Counted from the first letter of the stretch, positions 1 to 6,565 are shown. The stretch is 8,097 nucleotides of DNA from Lysobacterales bacterium CG02_land_8_20_14_3_00_62_12 (GCA_002785585.1 PEUI01000228.1:391-8487); one strand, 5' to 3'. Translations and numbers: made by a program. The notes: a model not told the origin generated them from the letters alone.

Positions 1-451
1 AGCGCAAACCGGTGGGCGCCGGGCCATCGTCGAAGACGTGACCCAAATGCCCACCACAGCGACGGCAGTGCACCTCGGTGCGGGTACTGAAAAAACTGCG
101 GTCAACACTGGTGGCGATGGCGTTCGGCAGCGGCTCGAAGAAGCTCGGCCAGCCGGTCCCAGAGTCAAACTTTTTCTCCGATGCATACAGCGGCAGGTCG
201 CAACCAGCGCAGTGAAAAACGCCTTTGCGCCGCTCGTGATCGAGCGGGCTGCTGCCAGCGCGCTCGGTGGCGTGATCGCGCAGCACGCGATACTGCGCCG
301 GGGTGAGCCGGGCGCGCCACTCGGCTTCGGTATGTTCGATTTCGAAGTGCGTATCAGGCTCGGCCGCCGCCGTCTTGCGTAACAGGTTCATCGATAGCAC
401 TCCCACGCCGAGCACGCCGGCACCCCCAAAAATCACTTGTCTGCGTTTCAT
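1..451 (-). CDS. msrB: Peptide-methionine (R)-S-oxide reductase MsrB, exported, 3'-truncated by window edge
   Basis: This enzyme reduces methionine-R-sulfoxide in proteins back to methionine. The visible 150 residues read into the window edge with no stop. Two CxxC pairs expected for the structural zinc site are present: C81-A-G-C84 and C129-R-R-C132. The family motifs GTGWPSF (about 98-104) and GGHLGHVFDDGPAPTGLR (133-150) are also present. The catalytic cysteine of the usual RYC motif would be residue 152 or so and lies off the window. The N-terminus begins MKRRQVIF, followed by a hydrophobic stretch to about residue 24 and an AAA-E site near 30, which looks like a Tat-type export signal or a signal anchor (inference). 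A GGAG ribosome-binding sequence lies upstream, and the start codon is 20 nt after the msrA stop, so the two genes are probably cotranscribed. The family call is firm; the export route is less certain. Confidence 0.93.
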   Translation of the reverse strand, partial: MKRRQVIFGGAGVLGVGVLSMNLLRKTAAAEPDTHFEIEHTEAEWRARLTPAQYRVLRDHATERAGSSPLDHERRKGVFHCAGCDLPLYASEKKFDSGTGWPSFFEPLPNAIATSVDRSFFSTRTEVHCRRCGGHLGHVFDDGPAPTGLR

Positions 452-471
452 GAAGCTTGTCTCCAGTTTAG

Positions 472-1113
472 TTAGTCTGCATGCGCAGGCTTCATGCCCC
501 AGACCGCTTCCAGGCGCGCATCACGGCCGCAACTCCAGCGATAATACTTGTAGCGCGATGGATTCTTGCGCGCGTAGTCCTGATGATATTCCTCGGCCGC
601 GTAGAACGGACCGGCAACGACGATCTCGGTATACAAAGGCTGGCCCTGGAATCGGCGATGGGCGCGCAGCGCCGCTAGCGAAGCATCCGCCGCCTGCCGT
701 TGCGCCTTCGAATGCACGAAGATCGCCGTCCGATACTGGTTGCCGACATCGCAAAACTGCCGATCCTTGACGGTCGGGTCAATGTTGCGCCAAAAAATGC
801 CCAACAAGGTTGGATAGCTGATCAGCGCCGGATCGAACACCACCTCGACCGACTCGGCGTGGCCCGTGCCCCCCGCCGAAACGTCTGCGTAAGTGGGCGC
901 ATCGGTGGCGCCACCGGTGTAGCCCGAGAGCACCGACTTTACCCCGGCCAATCCGCGGAACGGTTGTTCCATGCACCAGAAGCAGCCGCCAGCAAACGTA
1001 GCCTTTTCCAACCCGGCCGGCGCCGCCGCAGTCGGCCGAGCCTGCGCCAGTGCACCACCAAACAGCGTGATCGTCGCGACCAACGCCCACTGCATGAACT
1101 TGTGCTTGTGCAT
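472..1113 (-). CDS. msrA: Peptide-methionine (S)-S-oxide reductase MsrA with Sec signal peptide
   Basis: MsrA reduces methionine-S-sulfoxide in proteins and free methionine sulfoxide. With the start chosen here the protein has 213 residues. The catalytic motif GCFWCMEQPF begins at residue 43, with the nucleophilic cysteine at 44 and another at 47 that may act as a resolving cysteine. Other family segments seen are GYTGG (64-68), GTGHAESVEV, DRQFCDVGNQYRTAIF and the late EEYHQDY. A final cysteine is at about 195. The first 25 residues (basic MHKHK, a hydrophobic core, then ALAQA-R) form a good Sec signal peptide, so the mature enzyme is probably periplasmic. This decided the start: the frame stays open to 1149, but the 12 extra residues would displace the signal peptide from the N-terminus. 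AAGG sits 9 nt before this ATG. The gene is followed at once by msrB, so both sulfoxide stereoisomers would be repaired in the same compartment. Confidence 0.96.
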   Translation of the reverse strand: MHKHKFMQWALVATITLFGGALAQARPTAAAPAGLEKATFAGGCFWCMEQPFRGLAGVKSVLSGYTGGATDAPTYADVSAGGTGHAESVEVVFDPALISYPTLLGIFWRNIDPTVKDRQFCDVGNQYRTAIFVHSKAQRQAADASLAALRAHRRFQGQPLYTEIVVAGPFYAAEEYHQDYARKNPSRYKYYRWSCGRDARLEAVWGMKPAHAD

Positions 1114-1266
1114 CACTGCCCGCCTTGGTGTGAGTGCGCAGATGACCAAGATCAGCGCGCCAATCTTGCGGCTGCCCTGCGGGAGGTTAGCCAGGATTCA
1201 GGCAGCGCGCAGCCACCTGGACGCATTCGCCCGCATTGACCAGCCGCCGCCAGCCGGAGTAGCATT

Positions 1267-1280
1267 CAAACACTTGTTTC
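1267..1280 (+). promoter_or_regulatory. Putative PsrA-type operator upstream of the TetR gene
   Basis: The sequence CAAAC-ACTT-GTTTC has perfect AAAC/GTTT arms around a 4-nt spacer. It fits the published PsrA palindrome, (C/G)AAAC-N2-4-GTTT(G/C). It lies 76-89 nt before the start of the psrA-like gene, in the divergent spacer with msrA, which is where an autoregulatory site would be expected. I found no second match in the short spacers before fadN or fadA, which favours control of all three genes from this one site. The motif match is seen directly; binding is inferred. Confidence 0.6.
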
Positions 1281-1289
1281 ATACGATTT

Positions 1290-1323
1290 GACCGGCCGCG
1301 CTGGCAATTTGCCTTGGCCGGTC
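1290..1323. repeat. Nested dyad between the operator and the psrA-like start codon
   Basis: An outer inverted repeat GACCGGCC (1290-1297) / GGCCGGTC (1316-1323) encloses an inner one, GGCAA-T-TTGCC (1303-1313). Together they can form an interrupted hairpin of 8 plus 5 base pairs. It lies 32 nt before the regulator's start codon and would be in the 5' leader if transcription starts near the PsrA-like box. There is no T-run after it, so it is not a typical intrinsic terminator. It may be a leader structure or a second protein-binding site. Confidence 0.4.
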
Positions 1324-1355
1324 GCCGATGCCTCCCCTGACCCTGCGGTAGCCCC

Positions 1356-1976
1356 TTGATTAGCCAACCGTTCTCCACCAAAGACCGCATTTTGAGTGCG
1401 GCCGAAGATTTGTTCGCCAAATCCGGCTTTGCCGGCGCTTCGCTGCGCCAGGTGACGGCCACCGCCAACGTCAATCTGGCGGCGGTCAACTACCACTTCG
1501 GCTCGAAAGAAAACCTGATCAATGAGTTATTCAAGCGTCGCCTGGATGATCTGACCGCGCAGCGCGTCAAGGCGCTGGAGCAAGTGCAGCGCAACGGCGC
1601 GGTGACGCTGGAGACCATTCTGGATGCGTTTGTGTCGCCAGCGCTGACGCTGGCTCAAGATCGCGGCGGCGGCCAAAGTTTTGTGCGTCTGCTGGCGCGC
1701 GCGTTTGCCGAGCAGGATCAGAAATTGCGCCGGTTTGTCTCCGACAACTATGGCCACGTCTTGAAGGAATTCGCCAAGGCGTTTTTGCAGTTGTTGCCGC
1801 ATTTGGCCAAAGAAGACTTGTATTGGCGGCTGGACTTCATCAGTGGGGCACTGACCTACACGATGAGCGATTTCGGCATGATCAAGAAACCCACGGCGAT
1901 CAGCGAAGAACAGCACCGCAAGAACGCCGCTGCGCAATTCGTCCGGTTTGCCGCCGCCGGCCTGCGCGCTCCTTGA
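1356..1976 (+). CDS. psrA: TetR-family transcriptional regulator, PsrA (fatty-acid responsive) type
   Basis: This 206-residue TetR repressor has its DNA-binding helix-turn-helix at about residues 29-48 (ASLRQVTATANVNLAAVNYH), followed by FGSKENL, typical of TetR N-terminal domains. The ligand domain carries a pattern I recognise from Pseudomonas PsrA: RLL..AF (111-117), LRR......YG (124-133) and L.WR..F..GA....MS (155-171). PsrA is a long-chain acyl-responsive repressor of beta-oxidation genes and of itself. The gene sits directly upstream of fadN and fadA on the same strand, with an 80-nt gap, which supports the same role here. The start is a TTG: an in-frame TGA at 1338-1340 rules out an earlier start, and the next candidate, at 1392, would cut into the DNA-binding domain. 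No strong ribosome-binding site is visible. The TetR call is near certain; the PsrA subtype is from remembered motifs and context. Confidence 0.85.
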   Translation: MISQPFSTKDRILSAAEDLFAKSGFAGASLRQVTATANVNLAAVNYHFGSKENLINELFKRRLDDLTAQRVKALEQVQRNGAVTLETILDAFVSPALTLAQDRGGGQSFVRLLARAFAEQDQKLRRFVSDNYGHVLKEFAKAFLQLLPHLAKEDLYWRLDFISGALTYTMSDFGMIKKPTAISEEQHRKNAAAQFVRFAAAGLRAP

Positions 1977-2056
1977 ATCAGCCACCCACAATCGCCGCCG
2001 GTAGCACTGCGCGACCGCCATTCCCATCCCTTCACCCCATCACAAGGAATCCTTCC

Positions 2057-4432
2057 ATGAGCGAGTCCAACCTGTTAATCCGCCGTGCCGCCGTGCTGGG
2101 CGCGGGTGTCATGGGCGCGCAGATCGCGGCCCATCTGGCCAATGCCAATGTTGAAGTGATCCTGTTCGATCTCGCCGCCAAAGACGGTGATCCGAACGGC
2201 ATCGTCACCAAGGCGATCGCCAACCTCGGCAAATTGAGACCGAGCCCGCTGGCGACCAAGGGTCGCGGCGCCGAGATCCAGGCGGCCAACTACGATCAGC
2301 ACCTGCCACTGCTCAAACATTGCGATCTGGTGATCGAGGCGATTGCCGAGCGCACCGACTGGAAGCGCGACCTGTACCTGAAGATTGCGCCGCATCTGAA
2401 AGACGATGCCGTGCTCGCCAGCAATACCTCAGGGCTCAGCATCAATGGCCTGGCCGATGCGCTGCCGGCCAGTCGCCATGCGCGTTTTTGCGGCGTGCAT
2501 TTTTTCAATCCACCGCGCTACATGCACTTGGTCGAACTGATCCCGACCCTGCATACCGCGCCGGCGATTCTCGAAGGTCTGGAAAACTTTCTCACCAGCG
2601 TGCTTGGCAAAGGCGTGGTCCGGGCCAAGGACACGCCCAACTTCATCGGCAATCGCATCGGCGTATTTTCGATGCTGTGTACGATGCACCACACCAAGCG
2701 ATTTGGTTTGAGTTTTGACGTGGTCGATGCGCTCACCGGCCCCGCCATCGGTCGCCCGAAGAGCGCGACCTATCGCACCGCCGACGTGGTGGGCCTGGAT
2801 ACCATGGCGCACGTCATCAAGACCATGGCCGACACCCTGCCGAATGACCCATGGCGCGAGTTTTTCGTCGCTCCGGATTGGCTGACGCGATTGATCGAGC
2901 AGGGCGCGCTCGGCCAGAAGGCCAAGGCCGGCATCTACAAAAAGGTCGGCAACGATATTCTGGTACTGGATCTGGCCAGCGGCGGCTACAAGCCGCAAAC
3001 CGGCAAGGTCGCGCCGGAAATCGAGGCGATGTTAAAGATCAAGAATCCGGCCGAGAAATTGGCCGCGCTGCGCCAATCCACCGATCCGCAAGCACAGTTT
3101 TTGTGGGCTTGTTTCCGCGATCTGTTCCATTACACCGCCTACCATCTGGAAGAAATTGCCGACAACGCCCGCGATGTCGATTTCGCCATTCGCTGGGGCT
3201 ATGGCTGGAGCGCGGGCCCATTCGAGACTTGGCAGGCGGCCGGTTGGAAAATCATTGCCAGCGCCATCGCCAGTGCCATCGAAGCCGGTGAAACCATGGC
3301 CGAGGCCGCCCTGCCCGCTTGGGCCACCGATCCAACCCGCGCTGGCGTGCATGCCGCGCATGGCTCTTACGCGCCGCGCGACCACACCTTCCGCTCACGT
3401 TCGCGGTTGCCGGTGTATCAGCGGCAACTGTTCCCCGATCCGTTGTTGGGCGAACTGCCGCACCCGGGCGAAACCGTATTCGAGACACCGGAGCTGCGCT
3501 GCTGGCACCAAAACGATGGCATCGCCCTGGTCTCGTTCAAGACCAAAATGAACACCGTCAATGGCGGCGTACTCGATGGCATTCACCGCGCCGTCGACGA
3601 GGCCGAGCGCAACTTCAAGGCCATGGTGATCTGGCAGGCCGGTGACAACTTCAGCGCTGGCGCCGATCTATCCGGGGCGATGGCGGCACTGCAAGCCGGC
3701 AAGCTCGACGAGTTTTCAGCGATGGTGGATCGCTTCCAACAAACCTCGATGCGCATCAAGTATTCGCTGGTACCGGTGGTTTCGGCCATTCGCGGGCTGA
3801 CCCTCGGCGGCGGTTGCGAGTTTCAGATGCATTCGGCGCGCACGGTGGCGGCGCTGGAAAGTTACGTCGGCCTGGTCGAGGCCGGTGTCGGCCTGCTGCC
3901 GGCCGGTGGTGGTCTGAAGGAGATCGCGCTACGTGCCATCGCCAAAGCCGAAGGCGGCGATCCGTTCCCGTTCCTGCAACGCATGTTTCAGACCGTGGCC
4001 ATGGGCACCGTTTCCGGCAGCGCGCTCGAAGCCAAAGAACTCGGCCTGCTGCGCGCCACCGATGTGGTGGTGTTCAATCCGCACGAACTGCTCTACGTCG
4101 CCAAGTCGGAAGCGCGCGCGCTGGCCGAGACCGGCTACCGGCCACCGCTGTCGCCGCGCGCCTTGCCGGTGGCGGGTGATACCGGCACCGCGACCTTGAA
4201 AATGCTGCTGGTCAACATGCTGGAGGGGCGGTTCATCTCGGCGCACGATATGGCAGTGTCTTCGCGTATTGCCGACACCTTGTGCGGCGGCGAGATCGAA
4301 CGCGGTTCACTGGTCGATGAGCAATGGTTTCTGGACCTGGAACGCAAGCACTTCGTTGCGCTGGCGCAGATGCCAAAGACCCAGGAGCGCATCTTGCATA
4401 CGCTGAAGACCGGCAAACCTTTGCGCAATTGA
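2057..4432 (+). CDS. fadN: Bifunctional 3-hydroxyacyl-CoA dehydrogenase / enoyl-CoA hydratase (FadN type)
   Basis: This 791-residue fusion hydrates trans-2-enoyl-CoA and oxidises the resulting L-3-hydroxyacyl-CoA with NAD+, the second and third steps of beta-oxidation. The dehydrogenase comes first: the Rossmann motif GAGVMG is at 15-20, VIEAIAE at 92-98, SNTSG at 122-126 and GVHFFNPP with the catalytic H148 at 146-153. A second helical dehydrogenase part follows from about 190 to 400. The hydratase (crotonase) domain spans about 487-700, with the oxyanion segment FSAGADL (532-538) and both expected acid residues, E588 in GGGCEF and E608 in VEAGVG. This domain order is the reverse of E. coli FadB and matches FadN in order and length, hence the symbol; many annotations would call it fadB-like. 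AAGGA lies 8 nt before the chosen ATG. The frame is open upstream into psrA, but that part overlaps psrA in another frame and lacks family sequence. Confidence 0.94.
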   Translation: MSESNLLIRRAAVLGAGVMGAQIAAHLANANVEVILFDLAAKDGDPNGIVTKAIANLGKLRPSPLATKGRGAEIQAANYDQHLPLLKHCDLVIEAIAERTDWKRDLYLKIAPHLKDDAVLASNTSGLSINGLADALPASRHARFCGVHFFNPPRYMHLVELIPTLHTAPAILEGLENFLTSVLGKGVVRAKDTPNFIGNRIGVFSMLCTMHHTKRFGLSFDVVDALTGPAIGRPKSATYRTADVVGLDTMAHVIKTMADTLPNDPWREFFVAPDWLTRLIEQGALGQKAKAGIYKKVGNDILVLDLASGGYKPQTGKVAPEIEAMLKIKNPAEKLAALRQSTDPQAQFLWACFRDLFHYTAYHLEEIADNARDVDFAIRWGYGWSAGPFETWQAAGWKIIASAIASAIEAGETMAEAALPAWATDPTRAGVHAAHGSYAPRDHTFRSRSRLPVYQRQLFPDPLLGELPHPGETVFETPELRCWHQNDGIALVSFKTKMNTVNGGVLDGIHRAVDEAERNFKAMVIWQAGDNFSAGADLSGAMAALQAGKLDEFSAMVDRFQQTSMRIKYSLVPVVSAIRGLTLGGGCEFQMHSARTVAALESYVGLVEAGVGLLPAGGGLKEIALRAIAKAEGGDPFPFLQRMFQTVAMGTVSGSALEAKELGLLRATDVVVFNPHELLYVAKSEARALAETGYRPPLSPRALPVAGDTGTATLKMLLVNMLEGRFISAHDMAVSSRIADTLCGGEIERGSLVDEQWFLDLERKHFVALAQMPKTQERILHTLKTGKPLRN

Positions 4433-4501
4433 GCCCGGACCCGCAGCAACCCGAAAGCCCTTGATCGGCCCCATTCCCAAACCCATTGCGAGGTTCGAAC
4501 C

Positions 4502-5698
4502 ATGTCCCGCACCATCCAAGATTGCTACATCGTCGCCGCCCAGCGCACCCCGGTCGGTAAAGCCCCCCGCGGCATGTTCCGCAACACCCGTCCGGATGAT
4601 TTGTTGGCGCACTGCTTGCGCGGCATCCTGGCGCCGTTTCCCCAGATCGATCAGACGCGTATTGATGATGTCATCGTCGGCTGCGCCATGCCCGAGGCCG
4701 AGCAAGGCATGAACATCGCGCGCATCGCCGCGCTGATGGCGGGCCTGCCGATCAGCACGGCAGCGATGACGATCAACCGTTTCTGCTCGTCGGGCGTGCA
4801 AGCGGTGGCCCTGGCCGCCGACCGCATCCGCATGGGCGACGCCGACCTGATGATTGGCGCTGGCACCGAGAGCATGAGCATGATCCCGATGATGGGCCAC
4901 AAAATCGCGATGAACCCGGATGTGTTCAAGGACGAAAACATCGGTATCGCTTATGGCATGGGCATCACCGCCGAGAAAGTGGCCGAACAATGGAAAATCA
5001 CCCGCGACGCCCAGGATCAGTTTTCGCTGCGCAGCCACCAGAAAGCGATCAAGGCGATCGACTCGGGCGAGTTCAAAGACGAGATCCTGCCGTTCCCGTT
5101 GGACGACCACACACCGGATTTGAATAGCCGCCTGATCGTGTCGAACCAGAAGTCGCTGCAGAACGACGAAGGCCCGCGCCGCGATGCCTCGATCGAAGGC
5201 TTGACCGGCCTGAAAACCATTTTCCGCCAAGGCGGCAGCGTTACTGCCGGCAACAGTTCGCAAATGTCCGACGGCGCCGGTGCGGTACTGCTCGCCAGCG
5301 AACAAGCGATCAAGGATTATGGCCTGACCCCACTGGCGCGATTCGTTTCATTCGCCGTCGCCGGGGTCAAGCCCGAACTGATGGGCATCGGCCCGATTGC
5401 CGCCATCCCCAAGGCCTGCAAACGCGCCGGTATCTCACAGAATGACCTCGACTGGATCGAATTGAACGAGGCCTTTGCCGCGCAATCGCTGGCGGTGATC
5501 AATGACCTCGGGCTCGATGCCAGCAAGGTCAACCCACTCGGCGGTGCGATCGCGTTGGGCCATCCACTCGGTGCCACCGGCGCCATCCGCGTTGCCACCG
5601 TCGTCCACGCGCTACGGCGCCGCCAAATGAAGTACGGCATGGTCACCATGTGCATCGGCACCGGCATGGGCGCTGCGGGCATCTTCGAACGCTTGTGA
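4502..5698 (+). CDS. fadA: Acetyl-CoA C-acyltransferase (3-ketoacyl-CoA thiolase)
   Basis: This 398-residue thiolase cleaves 3-ketoacyl-CoA with CoA to release acetyl-CoA, the last step of a beta-oxidation round, using the product of FadN. The catalytic set is complete: nucleophile C95 in NRFCSSG, N322 in the LNEAFA motif, H354 in GHPLGATG and C384 in CIGTGMG. GTESMS (121-126) and GNSSQMSDGAGA (250-261) are further family motifs. Length is normal for a type I thiolase. It starts 69 nt after the fadN stop, with GCGAGG 8 nt before the ATG, so it is probably the last gene of a psrA-fadN-fadA operon. No clear intrinsic terminator follows; REP-like palindromes begin 48 nt after the stop codon. A biosynthetic acetoacetyl-CoA thiolase is the main alternative by family, but the fadN neighbour favours degradation. 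Confidence 0.95.
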   Translation: MSRTIQDCYIVAAQRTPVGKAPRGMFRNTRPDDLLAHCLRGILAPFPQIDQTRIDDVIVGCAMPEAEQGMNIARIAALMAGLPISTAAMTINRFCSSGVQAVALAADRIRMGDADLMIGAGTESMSMIPMMGHKIAMNPDVFKDENIGIAYGMGITAEKVAEQWKITRDAQDQFSLRSHQKAIKAIDSGEFKDEILPFPLDDHTPDLNSRLIVSNQKSLQNDEGPRRDASIEGLTGLKTIFRQGGSVTAGNSSQMSDGAGAVLLASEQAIKDYGLTPLARFVSFAVAGVKPELMGIGPIAAIPKACKRAGISQNDLDWIELNEAFAAQSLAVINDLGLDASKVNPLGGAIALGHPLGATGAIRVATVVHALRRRQMKYGMVTMCIGTGMGAAGIFERL

Positions 5699-5745
5699 TC
5701 GTGGGCGGTGAAATCGACCAACGCTGGTGGCCGTAACCGGCTCTC

Positions 5746-5773
5746 GTAGGAGCGATGCTTGCGGCGCGAATGT
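5746..5773 (+). repeat. REP-like element with GTAG head (copy 1)
   Basis: The element starts GTAGGAGCGA and contains the imperfect hairpin GCGATGC-TT-GCGGCGC, ending CGAATGT. It matches, in inverted orientation, the element at 7445-7472 at 24 of 28 positions. A GTAG-type head beside a GC-rich palindrome is the layout of REP elements mobilised by RAYT transposases, such as the GTAG repeats of Stenotrophomonas. No RAYT gene is in the window. Confidence 0.7.
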
Positions 5774-5804
5774 GGCGTGTCGCGGTAATGTTGCACCCCT
5801 GCGA

Positions 5805-5840
5805 GTAGCCCGGATGCGGCGCAGCGCAATCCGGGGTTAC
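5805..5840 (+). repeat. REP-like palindrome, GTAGCCCGGAT family
   Basis: The arms CCCGGAT (5809-5815) and ATCCGGG (5829-5835) extend inward through GCG/CGC with one bulged A, giving a stem of about 10 base pairs and a GCGCAG loop. The element is framed by GTAG at the left and TTAC at the right. This is a widespread dispersed palindrome of gammaproteobacterial intergenic regions (recalled, not searched). As RNA it would form a strong hairpin 107 nt after the fadA stop codon and could stabilise the 3' end of the fad mRNA. Confidence 0.75.
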
Positions 5841-5843
5841 TAA

Positions 5844-5870
5844 GGCGCAATAAGCGCAGCCCATTGCGTC
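5844..5870 (+). repeat. Adjoining REP-like palindrome, GGCGCAAT family
   Basis: GGCGCAAT (5844-5851) pairs with ATTGCGTC (5863-5870) with one mismatch around an 11-nt loop. It follows the previous palindrome after only 3 nt, so the two form a doublet. The pairing of these two palindromes is familiar from other genomes, which suggests they move or persist as one unit (recalled, not searched). Confidence 0.65.
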
Positions 5871-5921
5871 GAATACCGCATCGCCGACCGCCGTCTGCAA
5901 CCCCAAAGTCTTGCAGCATCA

Positions 5922-6101
5922 GCCATTCGGAATGGCCTCGAACCACCAGAAGTTTCGACAGTGTGAACCCGTCGTCGGCAGCACTGATCCGACACCACTC
6001 CCGTCGCAGTGCAGGCGCGGCGCAGCCGGTGACTCGCTGGACACAGCGAGCGCTGGGCACACGAACCGTCGCCGCGTCTGGCGTAATTCACGGCTGTGAA
6101 T
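5922..6101. other. Cluster of further inverted repeats downstream of the REP doublet
   Basis: Perfect dyads seen are GCCATTC-G-GAATGGC (5922-5936), GTCGG/CCGAC (5974-5978 and 5989-5993), CTCGCTG-GACA-CAGCGAG (6033-6050) and ATTCAC-GGCT-GTGAAT (6086-6101). GCACTG/CAGTGC (5981-5986 and 6007-6012) is an alternative pairing that competes with the second dyad. None is followed by a T-run. They may belong to a longer dispersed repeat or a structured RNA; the sequence alone does not decide. Confidence 0.4.
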
Positions 6102-6209
6102 CGGCCGCCACATCGCGTCAAAGTTGAGATCGCCCAATGTTGCAGTGCCGCACCCTACCGAGAACGCGTTGCGCCACCGTTGTTCCGGCGTTGTTCCGAT
6201 AAGGCTTGA

Positions 6210-6296
6210 CCGGCCGATCAGCCACGGCTGAAAATCGTTACGCTGTATGAGCCCGATCCGGCAAATTGGATCGATTTTGTGGAAAGGAGGAAATAG
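6210..6296 (+). pseudogene. C-terminal remnant of a DUF4258-type toxin
   Basis: The frame ending in TAG at 6294-6296 reads 28 codons back to a TGA at 6207-6209, with no start codon. Its tail includes KIVTLYEPDPANWIDFVERR, which closely resembles the conserved C-terminus of DUF4258 proteins (hydrophobic V/T-V/L-Y, then PDP..W..F and a basic end). DUF4258 genes commonly sit directly upstream of YgiT-type zinc-finger antitoxins, as here: the stop is 2 nt before the antitoxin ATG. The rest of the toxin, normally about 60 or more residues upstream, is missing in all three forward frames. The likely cause is a deletion or rearrangement ending near 6200-6216. The match is to remembered family sequence, not a search. 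Confidence 0.7.
6283..6290 (+). promoter_or_regulatory. Strong ribosome-binding site inside the toxin tail
   Basis: AAAGGAGG lies 8 nt before the antitoxin ATG and is encoded within the last codons of the toxin remnant. In the intact ancestor this would have coupled antitoxin translation to the toxin reading frame. It is the best Shine-Dalgarno sequence in the window and fixes the antitoxin start at 6299 rather than at the in-frame TTG at 6266. Confidence 0.85.
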
Positions 6297-6298
6297 CC

Positions 6299-6526
6299 AT
6301 GGCCAAGTGCGAGGTCTGCGGCGGTCGTGAGTTCCGTCGCGCGGAAGTGGATGAAGTGTTCCATGTCGATGCGCGCTATGTCCTGGTCGAACACGTTCCG
6401 GCAACCGTGTGCGTGCAATGCGGCGAGAAAACCTTTGATGCAGAAGCCGCCGAAAGTATCCGACTGATGCTGCACGGCCAACGCCCGCCAACGCGAGCGG
6501 TGGCGATGGAGGTATTTGCGTTTTGA
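6299..6526 (+). CDS. YgiT-type zinc-finger antitoxin (MqsA N-terminal domain type), probably orphan
   Basis: This 75-residue protein has two CxxC zinc ligands, C4-E-V-C7 and C38-V-Q-C41, spaced as in the N-terminal zinc domain of MqsA/YgiT antitoxins. A helical C-terminal tail follows (AESIRLMLHG, 51-60). It is too short to contain the HTH domain of full-length MqsA (about 131 residues), so it may neutralise a toxin without binding DNA itself, or bind poorly. In related loci the partner is a DUF4258-type toxin encoded just upstream; here only that toxin's tail remains. The reading frame is intact, so it has either been kept by selection or was orphaned recently. It might still guard against a related toxin elsewhere, an immunity-like role (inference). 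Confidence 0.85.
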   Translation: MAKCEVCGGREFRRAEVDEVFHVDARYVLVEHVPATVCVQCGEKTFDAEAAESIRLMLHGQRPPTRAVAMEVFAF

Positions 6527-6565
6527 TCGAGGGCACAGGAGTCGCCATTTAGTCGCCGCTGTCAA

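Larger units (their letters stand above)
5699..6209. other. Gene-free spacer filled with palindromic repeats and stem-loops
   Basis: I see no credible gene in these roughly 510 bp. The open frames on both strands read as low-complexity Arg/Pro/Ser/Ala-rich products without domains or good ribosome-binding sites. The first third holds REP-like palindromes (listed separately). The rest holds several dyads but no T-tract terminator. The spacer separates the fad operon from the toxin-antitoxin island. Confidence 0.7.

Noticed and set aside
1114..1149. Earlier start for msrA
   Set aside because: It would place 12 residues before an otherwise well-formed signal peptide; the ATG at 1113 gives the standard layout.
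38..1239. Several plus-strand open frames opposite msrB and msrA
   Set aside because: They are antisense to well-supported genes, are rich in Arg/Pro/Ala and show no domains; long spurious frames are expected at this GC content.
1823..2056. In-frame upstream extension of fadN by 78 codons
   Set aside because: It overlaps the end of psrA in another frame, the added residues show no family sequence, and the ATG at 2057 has a good AAGGA site and a normal Rossmann N-terminus.
4307..5305. 332-codon minus-strand frame opposite fadA
   Set aside because: It is antisense to a complete thiolase with all catalytic residues; His/Arg/Gly-rich composition and no recognisable family point to a shadow frame.
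5699..5745. Intrinsic terminator directly after fadA
   Set aside because: No GC-rich stem followed by a T-run is present; the first strong structures are the REP-like palindromes further downstream.
5317..6060. 247-codon minus-strand frame crossing the fadA end and the REP repeats
   Set aside because: Half is antisense to fadA and half translates palindromic repeats; there is no coherent domain.
5746..6101. CRISPR array
   Set aside because: The palindromes differ in sequence and are not regularly spaced, and there are no identical repeats or cas genes.
5919..6548. 209-codon minus-strand frame opposite the zinc-finger antitoxin
   Set aside because: Antisense to a gene with clear CxxC motifs and a strong ribosome-binding site; no family resemblance.
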